DNA of 64,000 nucleotides from DAIPJH01 sp036770365 (GCA_036770365.1 DAIPJH010000010.1:1-64000), one strand, 5' to 3'. Shown: positions 24,973 to 34,424, counted from the first letter of the stretch. Numbers and translations: made by a program. Notes: a model not told the origin generated them from the letters alone.

Positions 24973-26228
24973 GTTATCAACTCACCACGCTACCCAGCGG
25001 ACTTCGTATCGCCACCGAAACGATGCCCCATGTCGAAACCGTTGCTGTTGCCGTCTCAGTGGATGTAGGCGCAAGATACGAAACAGAAAACGAAAACGGA
25101 CTTGCGCATATGCTAGAGCATATGGCATTCAAAGGAACAAAAAAACGTGATGCACGCGCGATTGCAGAAACATTTGATGATATTGGTGGGCATGGCAACG
25201 CCTATACTTCCGCCGAGCAAACCGTCTATTACGCCAAAGTCCTTAAAGAAGAACTGCCAACAGCGGTGGATATTTTAGGCGATATTTTACTCAACTCAAC
25301 CTTTGCCGAAGATGAATTAGAGCGCGAGCGCGGCGTGATTTTACAAGAAATCGCCATGCACAATGATTCCCCAGATGATTTGGTCTTTGATATATTCCAA
25401 GACACCGCCTTCCCACATCAAGCAATTGGACGATCCATTCTTGGTAAACCTGAGAATATCGCACGATTTACGCAAAATGACATGGCAGGATGGATGGAAC
25501 GTTTTTATCATCCTGAAAAAATCGTGGTGACTGCCGCAGGCAATCTCAGCCATAATGAGCTAGTCACACTCACCAAAGAACATTTGAATTTTCATGCCCG
25601 TCCGCGTATGCCAAAACCAGAGCAAGCCGTCTATAAAGGCGGAGACAAGCGTGTCACACGCGACCTTGAACAACTTCACCTCTTGATAGGTTGGGAATGT
25701 GGCAGCGTCCATCACCCTGATTATTACGTTTTGCAACTACTCTCCATCATTCTCGGCGGCGGCATGTCCTCGCGCCTGTTTCAAGAGGTACGCGAGAAGC
25801 GTGGACTTGCGTATCACGTCCAAAGCATGGTCTCAGCATGTGACGATGCTGGTGTATTTTCACTCTATGCCGCCACCGCTGAAGAACATGTAAATGAACT
25901 TGTACCTGTGCTATGTGGTGAAGTCCTACGCCTCGCTGAAACCGTGACCGAAGAAGAACTAAACCGCGCTAAGAAACAGCACCGCGCCTCTCTCTTAATG
26001 GCAAAAGAAAATACCTCGTCTGTAACCGAATGGCTAGGACGACATTTACTGGTATACAACGAATATAAAACCGCAGAAGCTCTGACGCAGATTATAAATG
26101 CGATCACACTCACTGACATCAAGAGACTCGCAACACAATTTGCCAACGACAACAAACTCAGCGTCACCGCGCTCGGCCCACAAAAAGGTCTAGAATCTTT
26201 TGATACGATGTGTAAGCGTTTTGGGTAA
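24969..26228 (+). CDS. M16 family zinc peptidase (mitochondrial processing peptidase-like)
   Basis: A 419-residue pitrilysin-family protein related to the beta subunit of mitochondrial processing peptidase. The inverted zinc motif HMLEHMAFKGT (HxxEH) is at about residues 47-57, with the downstream Glu expected in ERGVILQEIAMHNDSPDD; the Gly-rich loop GGGMSSRLFQEVREKRGLAY occurs in the second half. It lacks a signal peptide, so is probably cytosolic. Coupled to thrC (ATGA overlap) and followed 9 bases later by miaA. Confidence 0.93.
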   Translation: MSYQLTTLPSGLRIATETMPHVETVAVAVSVDVGARYETENENGLAHMLEHMAFKGTKKRDARAIAETFDDIGGHGNAYTSAEQTVYYAKVLKEELPTAVDILGDILLNSTFAEDELERERGVILQEIAMHNDSPDDLVFDIFQDTAFPHQAIGRSILGKPENIARFTQNDMAGWMERFYHPEKIVVTAAGNLSHNELVTLTKEHLNFHARPRMPKPEQAVYKGGDKRVTRDLEQLHLLIGWECGSVHHPDYYVLQLLSIILGGGMSSRLFQEVREKRGLAYHVQSMVSACDDAGVFSLYAATAEEHVNELVPVLCGEVLRLAETVTEEELNRAKKQHRASLLMAKENTSSVTEWLGRHLLVYNEYKTAEALTQIINAITLTDIKRLATQFANDNKLSVTALGPQKGLESFDTMCKRFG

Positions 26229-26237
26229 TTGCCTACA

Positions 26238-27125
26238 ATGACTGAAAAACACTTTGATATATTGGTAATTACAGGCGCAACCGCAAGCGGAAAATCCGCG
26301 CTAGCAATGGACGTTGCACAAAAACAAAACGCTGTCATTCTCAATGCAGACTCCATGCAGATATACCGTGATTTACGCATCATCACCGCCCGCCCCACAG
26401 AAGAAGATGAAGCACGTGTACCTCACAAGCTTTACGGCATCTTAGACGGCGCGAATCACTGCACGGCAGCATTATGGGTTGAACTGGTTTCCAAAGAAAT
26501 CAAGAATTGTATAGCTTGCGGGAAACTACCCATCTTGGTGGGCGGCACAGGCATGTATCTTAAAAGCTTGATAGATGGGATGGCACAAATTCCTGAGATA
26601 AACCCTAAAATACGCACAAAATTGCGTGAACGTGTGGCAGAAGAAGGCAGCATTCCACTTCATACGTGGCTACAAAACATTGACCCTGTCACGGCTGCAA
26701 AACTCAAACCTAACGATGCACAACGTATCCTTCGTGCCGCTGAGGTATTTGCACACACAGGCACACCTCTCTCCACATGGCTCGCCATGCCACCAACACG
26801 TGCCTTTCCTGACGCTAGGTTTCATGTACAGGGCGTGGTGCGCGACAGGGCGCAGCAATATGCACGTATCAATGCGCGTTTTGACATGATGATGGAAGAC
26901 AATGCATTGGATGAAATTCGTGCGCTACATGCACGAAAACTTTCAAACGAACTGCCGATTATGCGCACACTCGGTGTGCCAGAACTGATAGGTTATTTAA
27001 AGGGAGAGATGACATTAAAAAATGCGATTGCAAAAGGACAACAAAAAACCCGTAATTACGCCAAACGGCAAGGTACGTGGTTACGTCACCAATTTCCAAA
27101 TGCTGAAATTATTGAAATGAAATAA
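26238..27125 (+). CDS. miaA: tRNA dimethylallyltransferase MiaA
   Basis: Adds a dimethylallyl group to A37 of tRNAs reading UNN codons. P-loop ITGATASGKSALA near the N-terminus, the substrate block LNADSMQIYRDLRIITARPT, LVGGTGMYLKSLIDG and the C-terminal YAKRQGTWLRHQFP are conserved. 295 residues with ATG at 26238; an in-frame TTG at 26229 immediately after the M16 stop is possible but unnecessary. Last gene of the thrC-M16-miaA run. Confidence 0.95.
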   Translation: MTEKHFDILVITGATASGKSALAMDVAQKQNAVILNADSMQIYRDLRIITARPTEEDEARVPHKLYGILDGANHCTAALWVELVSKEIKNCIACGKLPILVGGTGMYLKSLIDGMAQIPEINPKIRTKLRERVAEEGSIPLHTWLQNIDPVTAAKLKPNDAQRILRAAEVFAHTGTPLSTWLAMPPTRAFPDARFHVQGVVRDRAQQYARINARFDMMMEDNALDEIRALHARKLSNELPIMRTLGVPELIGYLKGEMTLKNAIAKGQQKTRNYAKRQGTWLRHQFPNAEIIEMK

Positions 27126-27201
27126 TTAACCAACAACTTCACCATGCCACTGAAAAGAGACGTCTCTTATAGATTCCAATTTTTGCCAGAATGACAAAAG
27201 C

Positions 27202-27573
27202 CTACTCGTCCCAAAGCGGAGGGGGAGCAACATTGATTTTCTTTGGCTGTGCAACAGGCTTTGGTACATCTACCAAATTATAAGTGATCGCCATTTCAGC
27301 GCGAAGCTCAGGAGATGGATCACCCGTCCCCGCCGCAATCACTGTACCCCAATCTGACGGCGTAAAATCTTTATGTTCACGTACATGCTCCGAAAGTTCA
27401 CGAAACTTACGCAACGTTAATTTAAGATACGAAAAAATTGGGTCGCCGAATGAATTTTTACCCTGAAGAAGAATCACAATTTCTTCTTCCAAAAGCTTAT
27501 CATCTACCTGCGTGAGGGTGGAAGGCATTTTGAATCCTTGTTCGCTTAGTACTTTTGAGATCCAATCAGACAT
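27202..27573 (-). CDS. Hypothetical soluble protein, 123 residues
   Basis: No signal peptide or membrane segment. The N-terminus is SDWISKVLSEQGFKMPS; the middle is a charged helical region (LRKFRELSEHVREHKDF) and the C-terminus is Pro-rich (PKPVAQPKKINVAPPPLWDE), which looks like a short binding tail. I do not recognise the family. It lies at the 3' end of a minus-strand group of unfamiliar genes (27.2-31.9 kb), and no strong Shine-Dalgarno is seen before ATG 27573. Confidence 0.6.
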   Translation of the reverse strand: MSDWISKVLSEQGFKMPSTLTQVDDKLLEEEIVILLQGKNSFGDPIFSYLKLTLRKFRELSEHVREHKDFTPSDWGTVIAAGTGDPSPELRAEMAITYNLVDVPKPVAQPKKINVAPPPLWDE

Positions 27574-27604
27574 GAATAGATATGTTCTTTATGCTTTTTA
27601 CAAC

Positions 27605-27637
27605 AACGCCCGCTCGTTCAAAACATAAGCAGGCGTT
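27605..27637 (-). terminator. Hairpin after the 64-residue gene
   Basis: AACGCCCGCT (27605-27614) pairs with AGCAGGCGTT (27628-27637) with one mismatch, about 100 bases past the stop of the minus-strand gene at 27738. On the minus strand GTTGTTG follows, a poor U-tract. It may be a terminator or processing site. Confidence 0.4.
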
Positions 27638-27737
27638 ATCATTATAAGGACGAAAATTACTAAAAGTAAAAGTAATTCTGGCAGGAAAGCTCTTTTTTAG
27701 GCATTTCATCCTCATTGCGTTACTTTTTAGCTAACTC

Positions 27738-27932
27738 CTAACAACCTCGACCGGCCGAACCTTTACCCAACATCGCCTGACGAGAACATTCCTGTGCATA
27801 TCCACCCATAGCCTCTGGATTCGCAAAGAACTTTGGATTCTGTGCATACACATCCAACAAAGCATTTTGTTGTGTCACTGTTGTTGGTTGTGAAACTGCA
27901 CCAATGGTAACTGTACTTGCATCAAATCTCAT
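27738..27932 (-). CDS. Hypothetical small protein, 64 residues
   Basis: ATG 27932 follows AGGAAAG at good distance. The sequence (MRFDASTVTIGAVSQP, later YAQNPKFFANPEAMGGYAQ, ending GKGSAGRGC) is Gln/Ala/Gly-rich with two cysteines and no membrane segment. No family recognised. The following 291 bases (27933-28224) on either side of its promoter contain no convincing gene; a plus-strand frame there overlaps this gene antisense and lacks support. Confidence 0.5.
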   Translation of the reverse strand: MRFDASTVTIGAVSQPTTVTQQNALLDVYAQNPKFFANPEAMGGYAQECSRQAMLGKGSAGRGC

Positions 27933-28224
27933 ATCTATATCTTTCCTGCTCGCTGTTTTTTATTTTCTTGAACTAACTATCTCAGCTCATAAATTAATAG
28001 TACCGAAAGGGGGGATGACATGCAATAGATGGAGCTTCAATTTCAACAACTCTTCACACAATCGTAACACAACTGTCATATTCATTCGCACATCTACAAA
28101 CAGTAATGTTTTATGATGCACCACCTGCAAATTTAAGTGTTTGCAAAATAATGTTTTGCATAAAAGAAAGGGAAGAGAGAAAGTTTTTTTATAGCAATAT
28201 CAAAAAAAGATAATACAAACCCAC

Positions 28225-29634
28225 TTAATGAATTTGTATTGAAGGAGGAGCTTGTACCTGCCCGGCAGTTTGCACGGCATGCACCACCTTATCGGGCGAC
28301 AAAGAAACCGCTACAGAAGGCGGTTGAAGCAAATCCACATAGGTTTCCACCCCAAAACGTTTTGCCACTTCAACCGCAGGCACACCTGATTTTAACATTT
28401 CAGATGCAATACTCAATGATTTTGTATTTTGGCGCGCAAACACTTCCATTAATGTCAAAGTTTCCTCAGGGTGATAGGGATCAATCATCCCACTCCCAAG
28501 CATATGAAGGTATTTTGGCAATGTAAAATTAACTGCAATATTTTGTGCCTGAGCAGAACGTTCATCATCAGGTAAATTAGACTTCTTATATTTGTAGCTT
28601 TGATTCATAAGCTCCGCGACACGAATAAATATCTTCTCAGATTTTGGCCAATCTAATTCAGCATCTTGACGCTGATTAACTGTAATATCACGAAACATTG
28701 CTTTTGGTTTTGCAAACTCAGCATATTTCTGATAAATATCAATAATATCACTTGCGGAAACCGAATCAGCAATCCCATGGAATGGATTAAGTTTTCTATC
28801 AGCAAAATCCGTCAACGTCTCAAAAACCGTTGCTTGACGTGACGTAATATCTTTCATGAGTAATGCGCCCTTAAGCCCCAACCCAATATAACCAAAATTA
28901 ACGGAACGCGCCCTACCAAGCTCTGGAATAATACCATCTAACTTTGCAAGTGATCGTCCAAAAAAAGTCAAATCCGACCCAAGTCGCATAGCGTTCAACC
29001 GCACCGCATTATGCAAAGCATTTTGTACGATCTCATTCTTACTATGACGTAAATCCGTGAAAGTCACTTGATCTGGTGACTTTCCCATTTCAAGAGCCAC
29101 TGTTTCTGCATACATCTTTTTGATCGTATGCGCTGTATTGTACGTGTGGGTAAGTGTAAGCCCTGCACACATACCTCCCAAAAAATTATCATATAACTGT
29201 GCATATTGATGCGTACGCAACGCCTTGACAACTTCACGCTCCGCACCCGCAATACTATCTTCTCTCTTATACTGCGCAGCAATAAATTCAACATCACCCG
29301 CAGCAAAATCACTCAATATCTTTTGAGCTTTATTTCCCAAGGAACTCGAAGACTTGTGTGTCATACCCACTTTAACTTCTTGTGCTAACTTACTCACCCT
29401 ATCTTCGATAGAACCCACCCGCAAATGATCTCGCAACAAATCACGCACACCCTCAAGCAAATAACGTACCGTCAAGGTCGATGTCGTTAAACGCCAATAA
29501 CCAGATGTATGCGTGGTTGGGCGCACCTGCGTATGTGGCAAAAGCACAGGGAGCGCACCTTTATTTGGACGCGTCAAAACCTGCGAGCTATCGCCATTTT
29601 CTGTTTGCACTGTATTTTCTTTTTGAGGCGTCAT
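28225..29634 (-). CDS. Large uncharacterised protein, 469 residues
   Basis: ATG 29634 is preceded by GAAGAAGGG. The product is soluble-looking, largely alpha-helical and rich in charged residues, with a disordered N-terminus of about 40 residues and a low-complexity Pro/Val/Gln tail (VQTAGQVQAPPSIQIH). A possible helix-turn-helix-like piece occurs near the C-terminus (MLKSGVPAVEVAKRFGVET). No enzymatic motif, signal peptide or transmembrane helix is evident. Codon use looks like the surroundings. It sits alone, with about 190-290 bases of non-coding DNA on both sides. A lineage-specific structural protein or effector is possible, but nothing in the sequence proves it. Confidence 0.65.
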   Translation of the reverse strand: MTPQKENTVQTENGDSSQVLTRPNKGALPVLLPHTQVRPTTHTSGYWRLTTSTLTVRYLLEGVRDLLRDHLRVGSIEDRVSKLAQEVKVGMTHKSSSSLGNKAQKILSDFAAGDVEFIAAQYKREDSIAGAEREVVKALRTHQYAQLYDNFLGGMCAGLTLTHTYNTAHTIKKMYAETVALEMGKSPDQVTFTDLRHSKNEIVQNALHNAVRLNAMRLGSDLTFFGRSLAKLDGIIPELGRARSVNFGYIGLGLKGALLMKDITSRQATVFETLTDFADRKLNPFHGIADSVSASDIIDIYQKYAEFAKPKAMFRDITVNQRQDAELDWPKSEKIFIRVAELMNQSYKYKKSNLPDDERSAQAQNIAVNFTLPKYLHMLGSGMIDPYHPEETLTLMEVFARQNTKSLSIASEMLKSGVPAVEVAKRFGVETYVDLLQPPSVAVSLSPDKVVHAVQTAGQVQAPPSIQIH

Positions 29635-29827
29635 AGCCCTTCTTCCCTGTCGTTGCTGTCTCCACAGGTACTATCATCTTATAGTAAGCATATTACAGTT
29701 TTGTGAAAGTCGGAAAGAATTCTAATATTTCTTCTGTTATAGCATGTTAACTTTATAACTTGCCATTATATCAAGGGAATCACAAAGCCATATAGTGCTA
29801 TAAGTCAAAAGGTTAAAGTCGATTAAC

Positions 29828-30814
29828 TTAGAAGATCATGTTCAAGCACTGTACCAACACAAACAACACGATGATCGCCACACGATACAACCACACAGCA
29901 CGCAGAACATCAGACGCTTCAACACGCGCACGCCCCGCATCAGTCCACCCTTGTTCATACGGGACACCCGCCAATACAAAAGGCCCTCCCAACGAAATAT
30001 GTAATGCACCTGCAAAAGCAGCAACGCTCGAAGATGTAACCTGTGCGCGTAAAATCGAGGCATCACGTGCAGCTATTTTCAGGGCAGCCCCGACTTTGGC
30101 TGAGGGCGAGGAAATACACGCACACATCACCAAAAAAACACTCCCACGATCAAAAACACCAACCACCAACCTCGCACAGGCCTTGATTCTCTGCCCAAAA
30201 GGATCAGACTCAATCCCCATTTCTCGCACTAACAACCACATCTCTAAAATCACCACAATCGCTAATGCCCATCCCAAACCAGCAACCATATACATCATAG
30301 CGGGGGTCACGATACGCAATACAAGCATCGTAGCAATATATTCAATACACGTACGATACAACCCATGATAATCAAGATGTGAAACATCCTTCATCATCAA
30401 CTTTGCCACGGTCTCACGTACAGAAGTCAAAGATATCGCTGCCGCATCTTTCCCCAAAACAGGATTCACACGATGAACAATCCCGTGCAGTGGTAACAAC
30501 AAAAACAGTACTGCTACTTCCAACCACAACCCATGGTGAAACCTTCCTGCGACAATACTAATGATAGACCCTAAAAGATACGCACCCATCATACCAAGCA
30601 CCATGCAGCAACTACCCCGCATCGCCAATACAGACGCGCCACGCTCAACACGATTTAACTTTACTATCATCCCACGCATAACATCACGAAATACATGCGC
30701 AGGCGCATCTAACATCAACAATGCACGTAATGAGGAAAACCAACCCAAAACAACGCTTACACACAGCGCAAGCGACAAAATCAGCAATCTATCCGACAAG
30801 ACATGCCCAAACAT
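29828..30814 (-). CDS. Divergent CobD/CbiB-like membrane protein
   Basis: A 328-residue protein with several membrane helices. The C-terminal region AFAGALHISLGGPFVLAGVPY matches the MAGALxxxLGGPxxYxG signature of CobD/CbiB (adenosylcobinamide-phosphate synthase), and the middle (LTSVRETVAKLMMKDVSHLD) matches the family RxxxxxLVxRDxxxLD segment. However, the usual ENxxDGVVAP is replaced by EYIATMLVLRIVTP, and the NTLDSMVGY block is not recognisable. No other cobalamin gene is nearby. It may be a repurposed or decaying paralogue (an AmpE-like role is conceivable). The next gene upstream is the OmpA lipoprotein, 45 bases away. Confidence 0.65.
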   Translation of the reverse strand: MFGHVLSDRLLILSLALCVSVVLGWFSSLRALLMLDAPAHVFRDVMRGMIVKLNRVERGASVLAMRGSCCMVLGMMGAYLLGSIISIVAGRFHHGLWLEVAVLFLLLPLHGIVHRVNPVLGKDAAAISLTSVRETVAKLMMKDVSHLDYHGLYRTCIEYIATMLVLRIVTPAMMYMVAGLGWALAIVVILEMWLLVREMGIESDPFGQRIKACARLVVGVFDRGSVFLVMCACISSPSAKVGAALKIAARDASILRAQVTSSSVAAFAGALHISLGGPFVLAGVPYEQGWTDAGRARVEASDVLRAVWLYRVAIIVLFVLVQCLNMIF

Positions 30815-30859
30815 GATGTTCTCTTTCTATGCACACAAGAAAGTGTGCCACTTTCGCTT

Positions 30860-31903
30860 TTACTCTATCAGCACTTCAACCCGCTGATTTGCTATACGTT
30901 CTCGCTCAGACGGTGCAACGACTCGCGGTTCTGCCCCACCAAACGCAAACACATGAATATGATCAGGCTTAAGCCCTAATTTTACCAATTTCTTTTTAAT
31001 CTGTTCCGCTCGGCGATACGATAACTCAAGATTTGCATTCTCATCCCCCGCTACATCTGTATAACCATGCACCGTCACACGATAACCTGCCATTTTTTTT
31101 AATTTTTCTACCAACTGCATCAATACCAATGCCGATTTTTTTGAAAGCATGACACCTTCCGTATAAAATAATACGACACGCCCTTCCGATATAACTGGCT
31201 CTAACTCGTGAGATGTAGCAGGTTCATTTTTCTGCTGCACCAAACCAGTGGTTGATGCTTGTTTCATAACAACTGACTTCGCACGCACAGGCTTGGTCTT
31301 CGCAACCGCATGCTTCAATATCGTACTTTCAGAAAAATGAGTGATTTTGATATTCGCAGGCTTACCTTTTCTCTTATCTAACATCTTATGTGTAGATAAC
31401 GCACGAGAAGCTTTCTTCAATGGTGATTTTTTCCCCTCCAACTGCGACATCGCGTCATAGAATCCCTTTCGACACGCTTCAATATCAGCAAATTGCCATC
31501 CCTCTTCTGCTTGCTCTATCCAACAATCATAAAACGTGACAGCGCGCGCCGCTTCCTGAGGATGATCTTGTCTCAACTTTGCAGTTAAACGATCAATTAA
31601 CGCTATATATGCCTCTTTGGTCTCGGCGATAAAACGTGAATCAAGTGACCGTGAGTCAGGATTATCAGGCAAAACCTCGTGATCATACGCGGCACGTAAC
31701 CCCTTGTCGGAAAAATGCACGGAATCAAACCAATCATATAGACGTGCTTCTTCCTCTGCCATCCGCAAATAATACACAGATAATGCTGCTAAATAAGGAT
31801 CTTTGGACGGTGTAGCCTTACGAAGCGCACGCATATTCGGTTCAGCACACCCACCTACGAGCATGACTATTACGATCCCCCAAACCCACTTTATACGCTT
31901 CAT
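30860..31903 (-). CDS. OmpA-family outer-membrane lipoprotein
   Basis: A lipoprotein signal (MKRIKWVWGIVIVMLVGGCAE, lipobox VGGC) anchors a 347-residue protein. A helical, charged region of about 150 residues and a basic linker (about 155-215) precede a C-terminal OmpA-like peptidoglycan-binding domain with YRVTVHGYTDVAGDENANLELSYRRAEQIKKKL. It probably tethers the outer membrane to the cell wall like Pal. The distinctive central region is unfamiliar. It heads the minus-strand group shared with the CobD-like gene. Confidence 0.85.
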   Translation of the reverse strand: MKRIKWVWGIVIVMLVGGCAEPNMRALRKATPSKDPYLAALSVYYLRMAEEEARLYDWFDSVHFSDKGLRAAYDHEVLPDNPDSRSLDSRFIAETKEAYIALIDRLTAKLRQDHPQEAARAVTFYDCWIEQAEEGWQFADIEACRKGFYDAMSQLEGKKSPLKKASRALSTHKMLDKRKGKPANIKITHFSESTILKHAVAKTKPVRAKSVVMKQASTTGLVQQKNEPATSHELEPVISEGRVVLFYTEGVMLSKKSALVLMQLVEKLKKMAGYRVTVHGYTDVAGDENANLELSYRRAEQIKKKLVKLGLKPDHIHVFAFGGAEPRVVAPSERERIANQRVEVLIE

Positions 31904-32062
31904 ATAGTACCATCAGATCTTAATCCTACAAGCTATAGAATCCTGAGAGTTTTCGCAACCCTCTCTCTCCTAGATTTTTTCTCCGCGAGACGAAGCTTTC
32001 TTAACGCAACAAAACCGTGACTTCCTCATCACAATTTTGCACCATATATCCGACTATTAGGC

Positions 32063-32089
32063 TTGCCAATCGCAACTAAATAGTATAAA
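32063..32089 (+). promoter_or_regulatory. Weak candidate promoter of ndk
   Basis: TTGCCA (32063-32068) and TATAAA (32084-32089) are separated by 15 bases, shorter than the ideal 17, about 50 bases before ndk. It lies in the 237-base divergent gap between the OmpA lipoprotein gene and ndk, where no gene is seen. Confidence 0.3.
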
Positions 32090-32140
32090 CGCCCCTCCTA
32101 AGCATTCACCAACAACTCAAAGACCAAGGGAATCATTATC

Positions 32141-32563
32141 ATGACGATCCAACAAACCTTCTCTATCATCAAACCAGATGCAACCGAGCGTAATCTAACT
32201 GGCAAAATCAACACCATCTTTGAAGAAAATGGTCTACGCATCGTTGCACAGAAACGCTTGCGCCTCAGCCGCTTGCAAGCTGGAAAATTTTATGAGGTTC
32301 ATAAAGAACGTCCATTCTACGGTGAACTTGTAGAATACATGGTCTCTGCGCCTGTTGTTGTGCAAGTACTCGAAGGTGAAAATGCAGTAGCAAAAAACCG
32401 TGAACTTATGGGCGCAACCAACCCTGCGCAAGCCGCAGACGGTACAATTCGCAAACTTTTCGCTGAAAACATCGAACGTAATTCAGTTCATGGTTCTGAC
32501 AGCGCAGAAAACGCAGAAAAAGAAATCCGTTTCTTCTTCAGCGGCTGCGAGATTGTTGGCTAA
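32141..32563 (+). CDS. ndk: Nucleoside diphosphate kinase
   Basis: Transfers the gamma-phosphate from ATP to nucleoside diphosphates through a phospho-His. The active-site His117 lies in RNSVHGSDS, and the nucleotide-binding TFSIIKPDATERNLTG and the family block RPFYGELVEYMVSAPVVVQVLEG are intact. 140 residues, normal. AAGGGAATCATTATC precedes the ATG. A bidirectional terminator separates it from purN. Confidence 0.98.
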   Translation: MTIQQTFSIIKPDATERNLTGKINTIFEENGLRIVAQKRLRLSRLQAGKFYEVHKERPFYGELVEYMVSAPVVVQVLEGENAVAKNRELMGATNPAQAADGTIRKLFAENIERNSVHGSDSAENAEKEIRFFFSGCEIVG

Positions 32564-32591
32564 TTTCTGACCTCAAACGGTCTCTTCCAGA

Positions 32592-32625
32592 AAAACCCTG
32601 CCCAATTTTTAAGGCGGGGTTTTTT
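32592..32625. terminator. Bidirectional terminator between ndk and purN
   Basis: AAAACCCTGCC (32592-32602) pairs with GGCGGGGTTTT (32613-32623) with one wobble and a 10-base loop, followed by TTATTAT on plus and preceded by an A-run that gives Us on minus. It serves the convergent ndk and purN transcripts. Confidence 0.85.
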
Positions 32626-32626
32626 A

Positions 32627-33274
32627 TTATGCTGGATTTATTAAGGATGCCTGAACAAAGATATCCTTCTCCACGCGCACGCGCTGCCCCTCGATAACAA
32701 GCATATCCCCAGCAAGCCACGCCAACGCCTGAGGGTAGATAAGATGCTCACTCTCCAGTACACGCGCACGTAATGTATCTGGCGTATCATCTTGATAAAT
32801 AGGCACAGCAGCTTGAATAATAAGAGGTCCAGCATCCATTTCTGACACAACAAAATGCACACTACATCCCGCAAACTTAACTCCAGCTTCTAACGCACGC
32901 TCATGAGTATGTAATCCCTTGAAGGATGGTAAGAGCGAAGGATGGATATTGATCATTTTTCCTTCCCAACGCGCAGTAAATGCGGGTGTTAACAACCGCA
33001 TAAACCCAGCCAAACAGACAATTTCAACACCCTGCGCAACTAACACTTCATGCATGGCTACATCAAAAGCTTCACGACTTAGATAATCTTTATGTGAAAG
33101 AATGTGGATAGGAACGCCAGCTTTTTTAGCGCGCTCCAAGCCATATGCATCGGCTTTATTCGACATCACCAGCACTATTTCCGCAGGAAATTCTGGATTT
33201 ACGGCAGCGTCTAACAACGCTTGCAGATTCGTACCACCACCAGAAATCAATACGGCTGTGCGCTTACGTGCCAC
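32627..33274 (-). CDS. purN: Phosphoribosylglycinamide formyltransferase PurN
   Basis: Third step of purine synthesis, transferring formyl from 10-formyl-THF to GAR. GGTNLQALLDA (phosphate loop), AGFMRLLTPAF, the active-site MINIHPSLLPSFKGLHTHERALEAG with catalytic His, and GCSVHFVVSEMDAGPLI with catalytic Asp are all present. 215 residues. The start codon is GTG at 33274, 2 bases after the purM stop, so purM-purN is an operon. Confidence 0.96.
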   Translation of the reverse strand: MARKRTAVLISGGGTNLQALLDAAVNPEFPAEIVLVMSNKADAYGLERAKKAGVPIHILSHKDYLSREAFDVAMHEVLVAQGVEIVCLAGFMRLLTPAFTARWEGKMINIHPSLLPSFKGLHTHERALEAGVKFAGCSVHFVVSEMDAGPLIIQAAVPIYQDDTPDTLRARVLESEHLIYPQALAWLAGDMLVIEGQRVRVEKDIFVQASLINPA

Positions 33275-33276
33275 GC

Positions 33277-34344
33277 TTAATACTCCAACATGCCACGATA
33301 CACCACAGGTGCATCTGCGCCCACAACCATCTCACCTAATACAAACACGCGCTCACCTGCCACTTCTAAGGCTTGGGTAATTTCGGCGACTTTTTCAGCC
33401 TCACAAACCAACACCATACCAACACCACAATTAAAAGTACGCAACATCTCAGGCTCGCTAATAGCACCTTCTTGTGCCACCCAACCAAAACATGCAGGCA
33501 ACTTCCATGCTCCCAAACGAATCTGTGCAGACAAACCCTGTGGCAACACACGCGGGAGATTCTCTGTCAAACCACCGCCCGTAATATGCGCCAGTGCCTT
33601 CACGCCACCCGTAAATTTAATCGCACTCAAACAGCTCTTCACATAAATCTTCGTTGGTTCAAGTAACGCTTCACCCATCCTTTTCCCAACAGCAAAAGGT
33701 GCTTGAGATCCAACATCCAACCCTGCGCGTTCCATCACCTTACGCACCAAACTATACCCATTGGAATGAAACCCACTCGATGCTAAACCAAGCAGCACAT
33801 CTCCTGCCTTAATATCTGTACGCGGTAAAATCTTATCACGATCCACCGCCCCCACAGAAAACCCAGCCAAATCATAATCTTCTTTAGCATACATCCCCGG
33901 CATTTCTGCCGTCTCTCCGCCAACCAACGCACATCCCGCTTGCTTACAACCCTCAGCTATGCCACCAATCACATCTTTTGCCTTATCCACATCAAGCGAA
34001 CCGCATGCGAAATAATCCAGAAAGAACAAAGGCTCTGCTCCCTGAACCACCAAATCATTCACACACATCGCCACAAGATCAATCCCAATCGTATCATGTT
34101 TATTTGCAGCAAATGCCAATTTCAACTTTGTGCCAACGCCATCTGTCGTTGATACTAAAATCGGATTATCATACCCTGCAAGTTTAGTATCAAACAACGC
34201 GCCGAACCCTCCTAAACCTGATAAACACCCTGTACGTTTCGTCGCCGCAGCCAACGGCTTAATACGATCAACTAGTGTATTTCCTGCCTCAATATCCACC
34301 CCCGCGGCGGCATAACTGAGTGATTCTGGCTTAGATGCTGTCAT
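33277..34344 (-). CDS. purM: Phosphoribosylformylglycinamidine cyclo-ligase PurM
   Basis: ATP-dependent ring closure to aminoimidazole ribotide. SYAAAGVDIEAGNTLVDRIKP, STTDGVGTKLKLAF, GGETAEMPGMY and GLASSGFHSNGYSLVRKV match the PurM family. About 355 residues from ATG 34344, which has GAGCAGAAA just ahead; the open frame extends 23 codons further upstream without a conserved match. Divergent from the DUF2066 gene with 80 bases between, an arrangement typical of alphaproteobacteria. Confidence 0.96.
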   Translation of the reverse strand: MTASKPESLSYAAAGVDIEAGNTLVDRIKPLAAATKRTGCLSGLGGFGALFDTKLAGYDNPILVSTTDGVGTKLKLAFAANKHDTIGIDLVAMCVNDLVVQGAEPLFFLDYFACGSLDVDKAKDVIGGIAEGCKQAGCALVGGETAEMPGMYAKEDYDLAGFSVGAVDRDKILPRTDIKAGDVLLGLASSGFHSNGYSLVRKVMERAGLDVGSQAPFAVGKRMGEALLEPTKIYVKSCLSAIKFTGGVKALAHITGGGLTENLPRVLPQGLSAQIRLGAWKLPACFGWVAQEGAISEPEMLRTFNCGVGMVLVCEAEKVAEITQALEVAGERVFVLGEMVVGADAPVVYRGMLEY

Positions 34345-34424
34345 TTTCTGCTCATTTGTGTATATGCTTTTATCAACTTCGCCACTGATAATGTAATTGC
34401 ACGGCAAAAACAAGGAATTGTGCT

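Noticed and set aside
27904..28116. 70-codon open frame on the plus strand
   Set aside because: It starts inside the minus-strand 64-residue gene, has no ribosome site, and its translation is low-complexity and unlike a protein.
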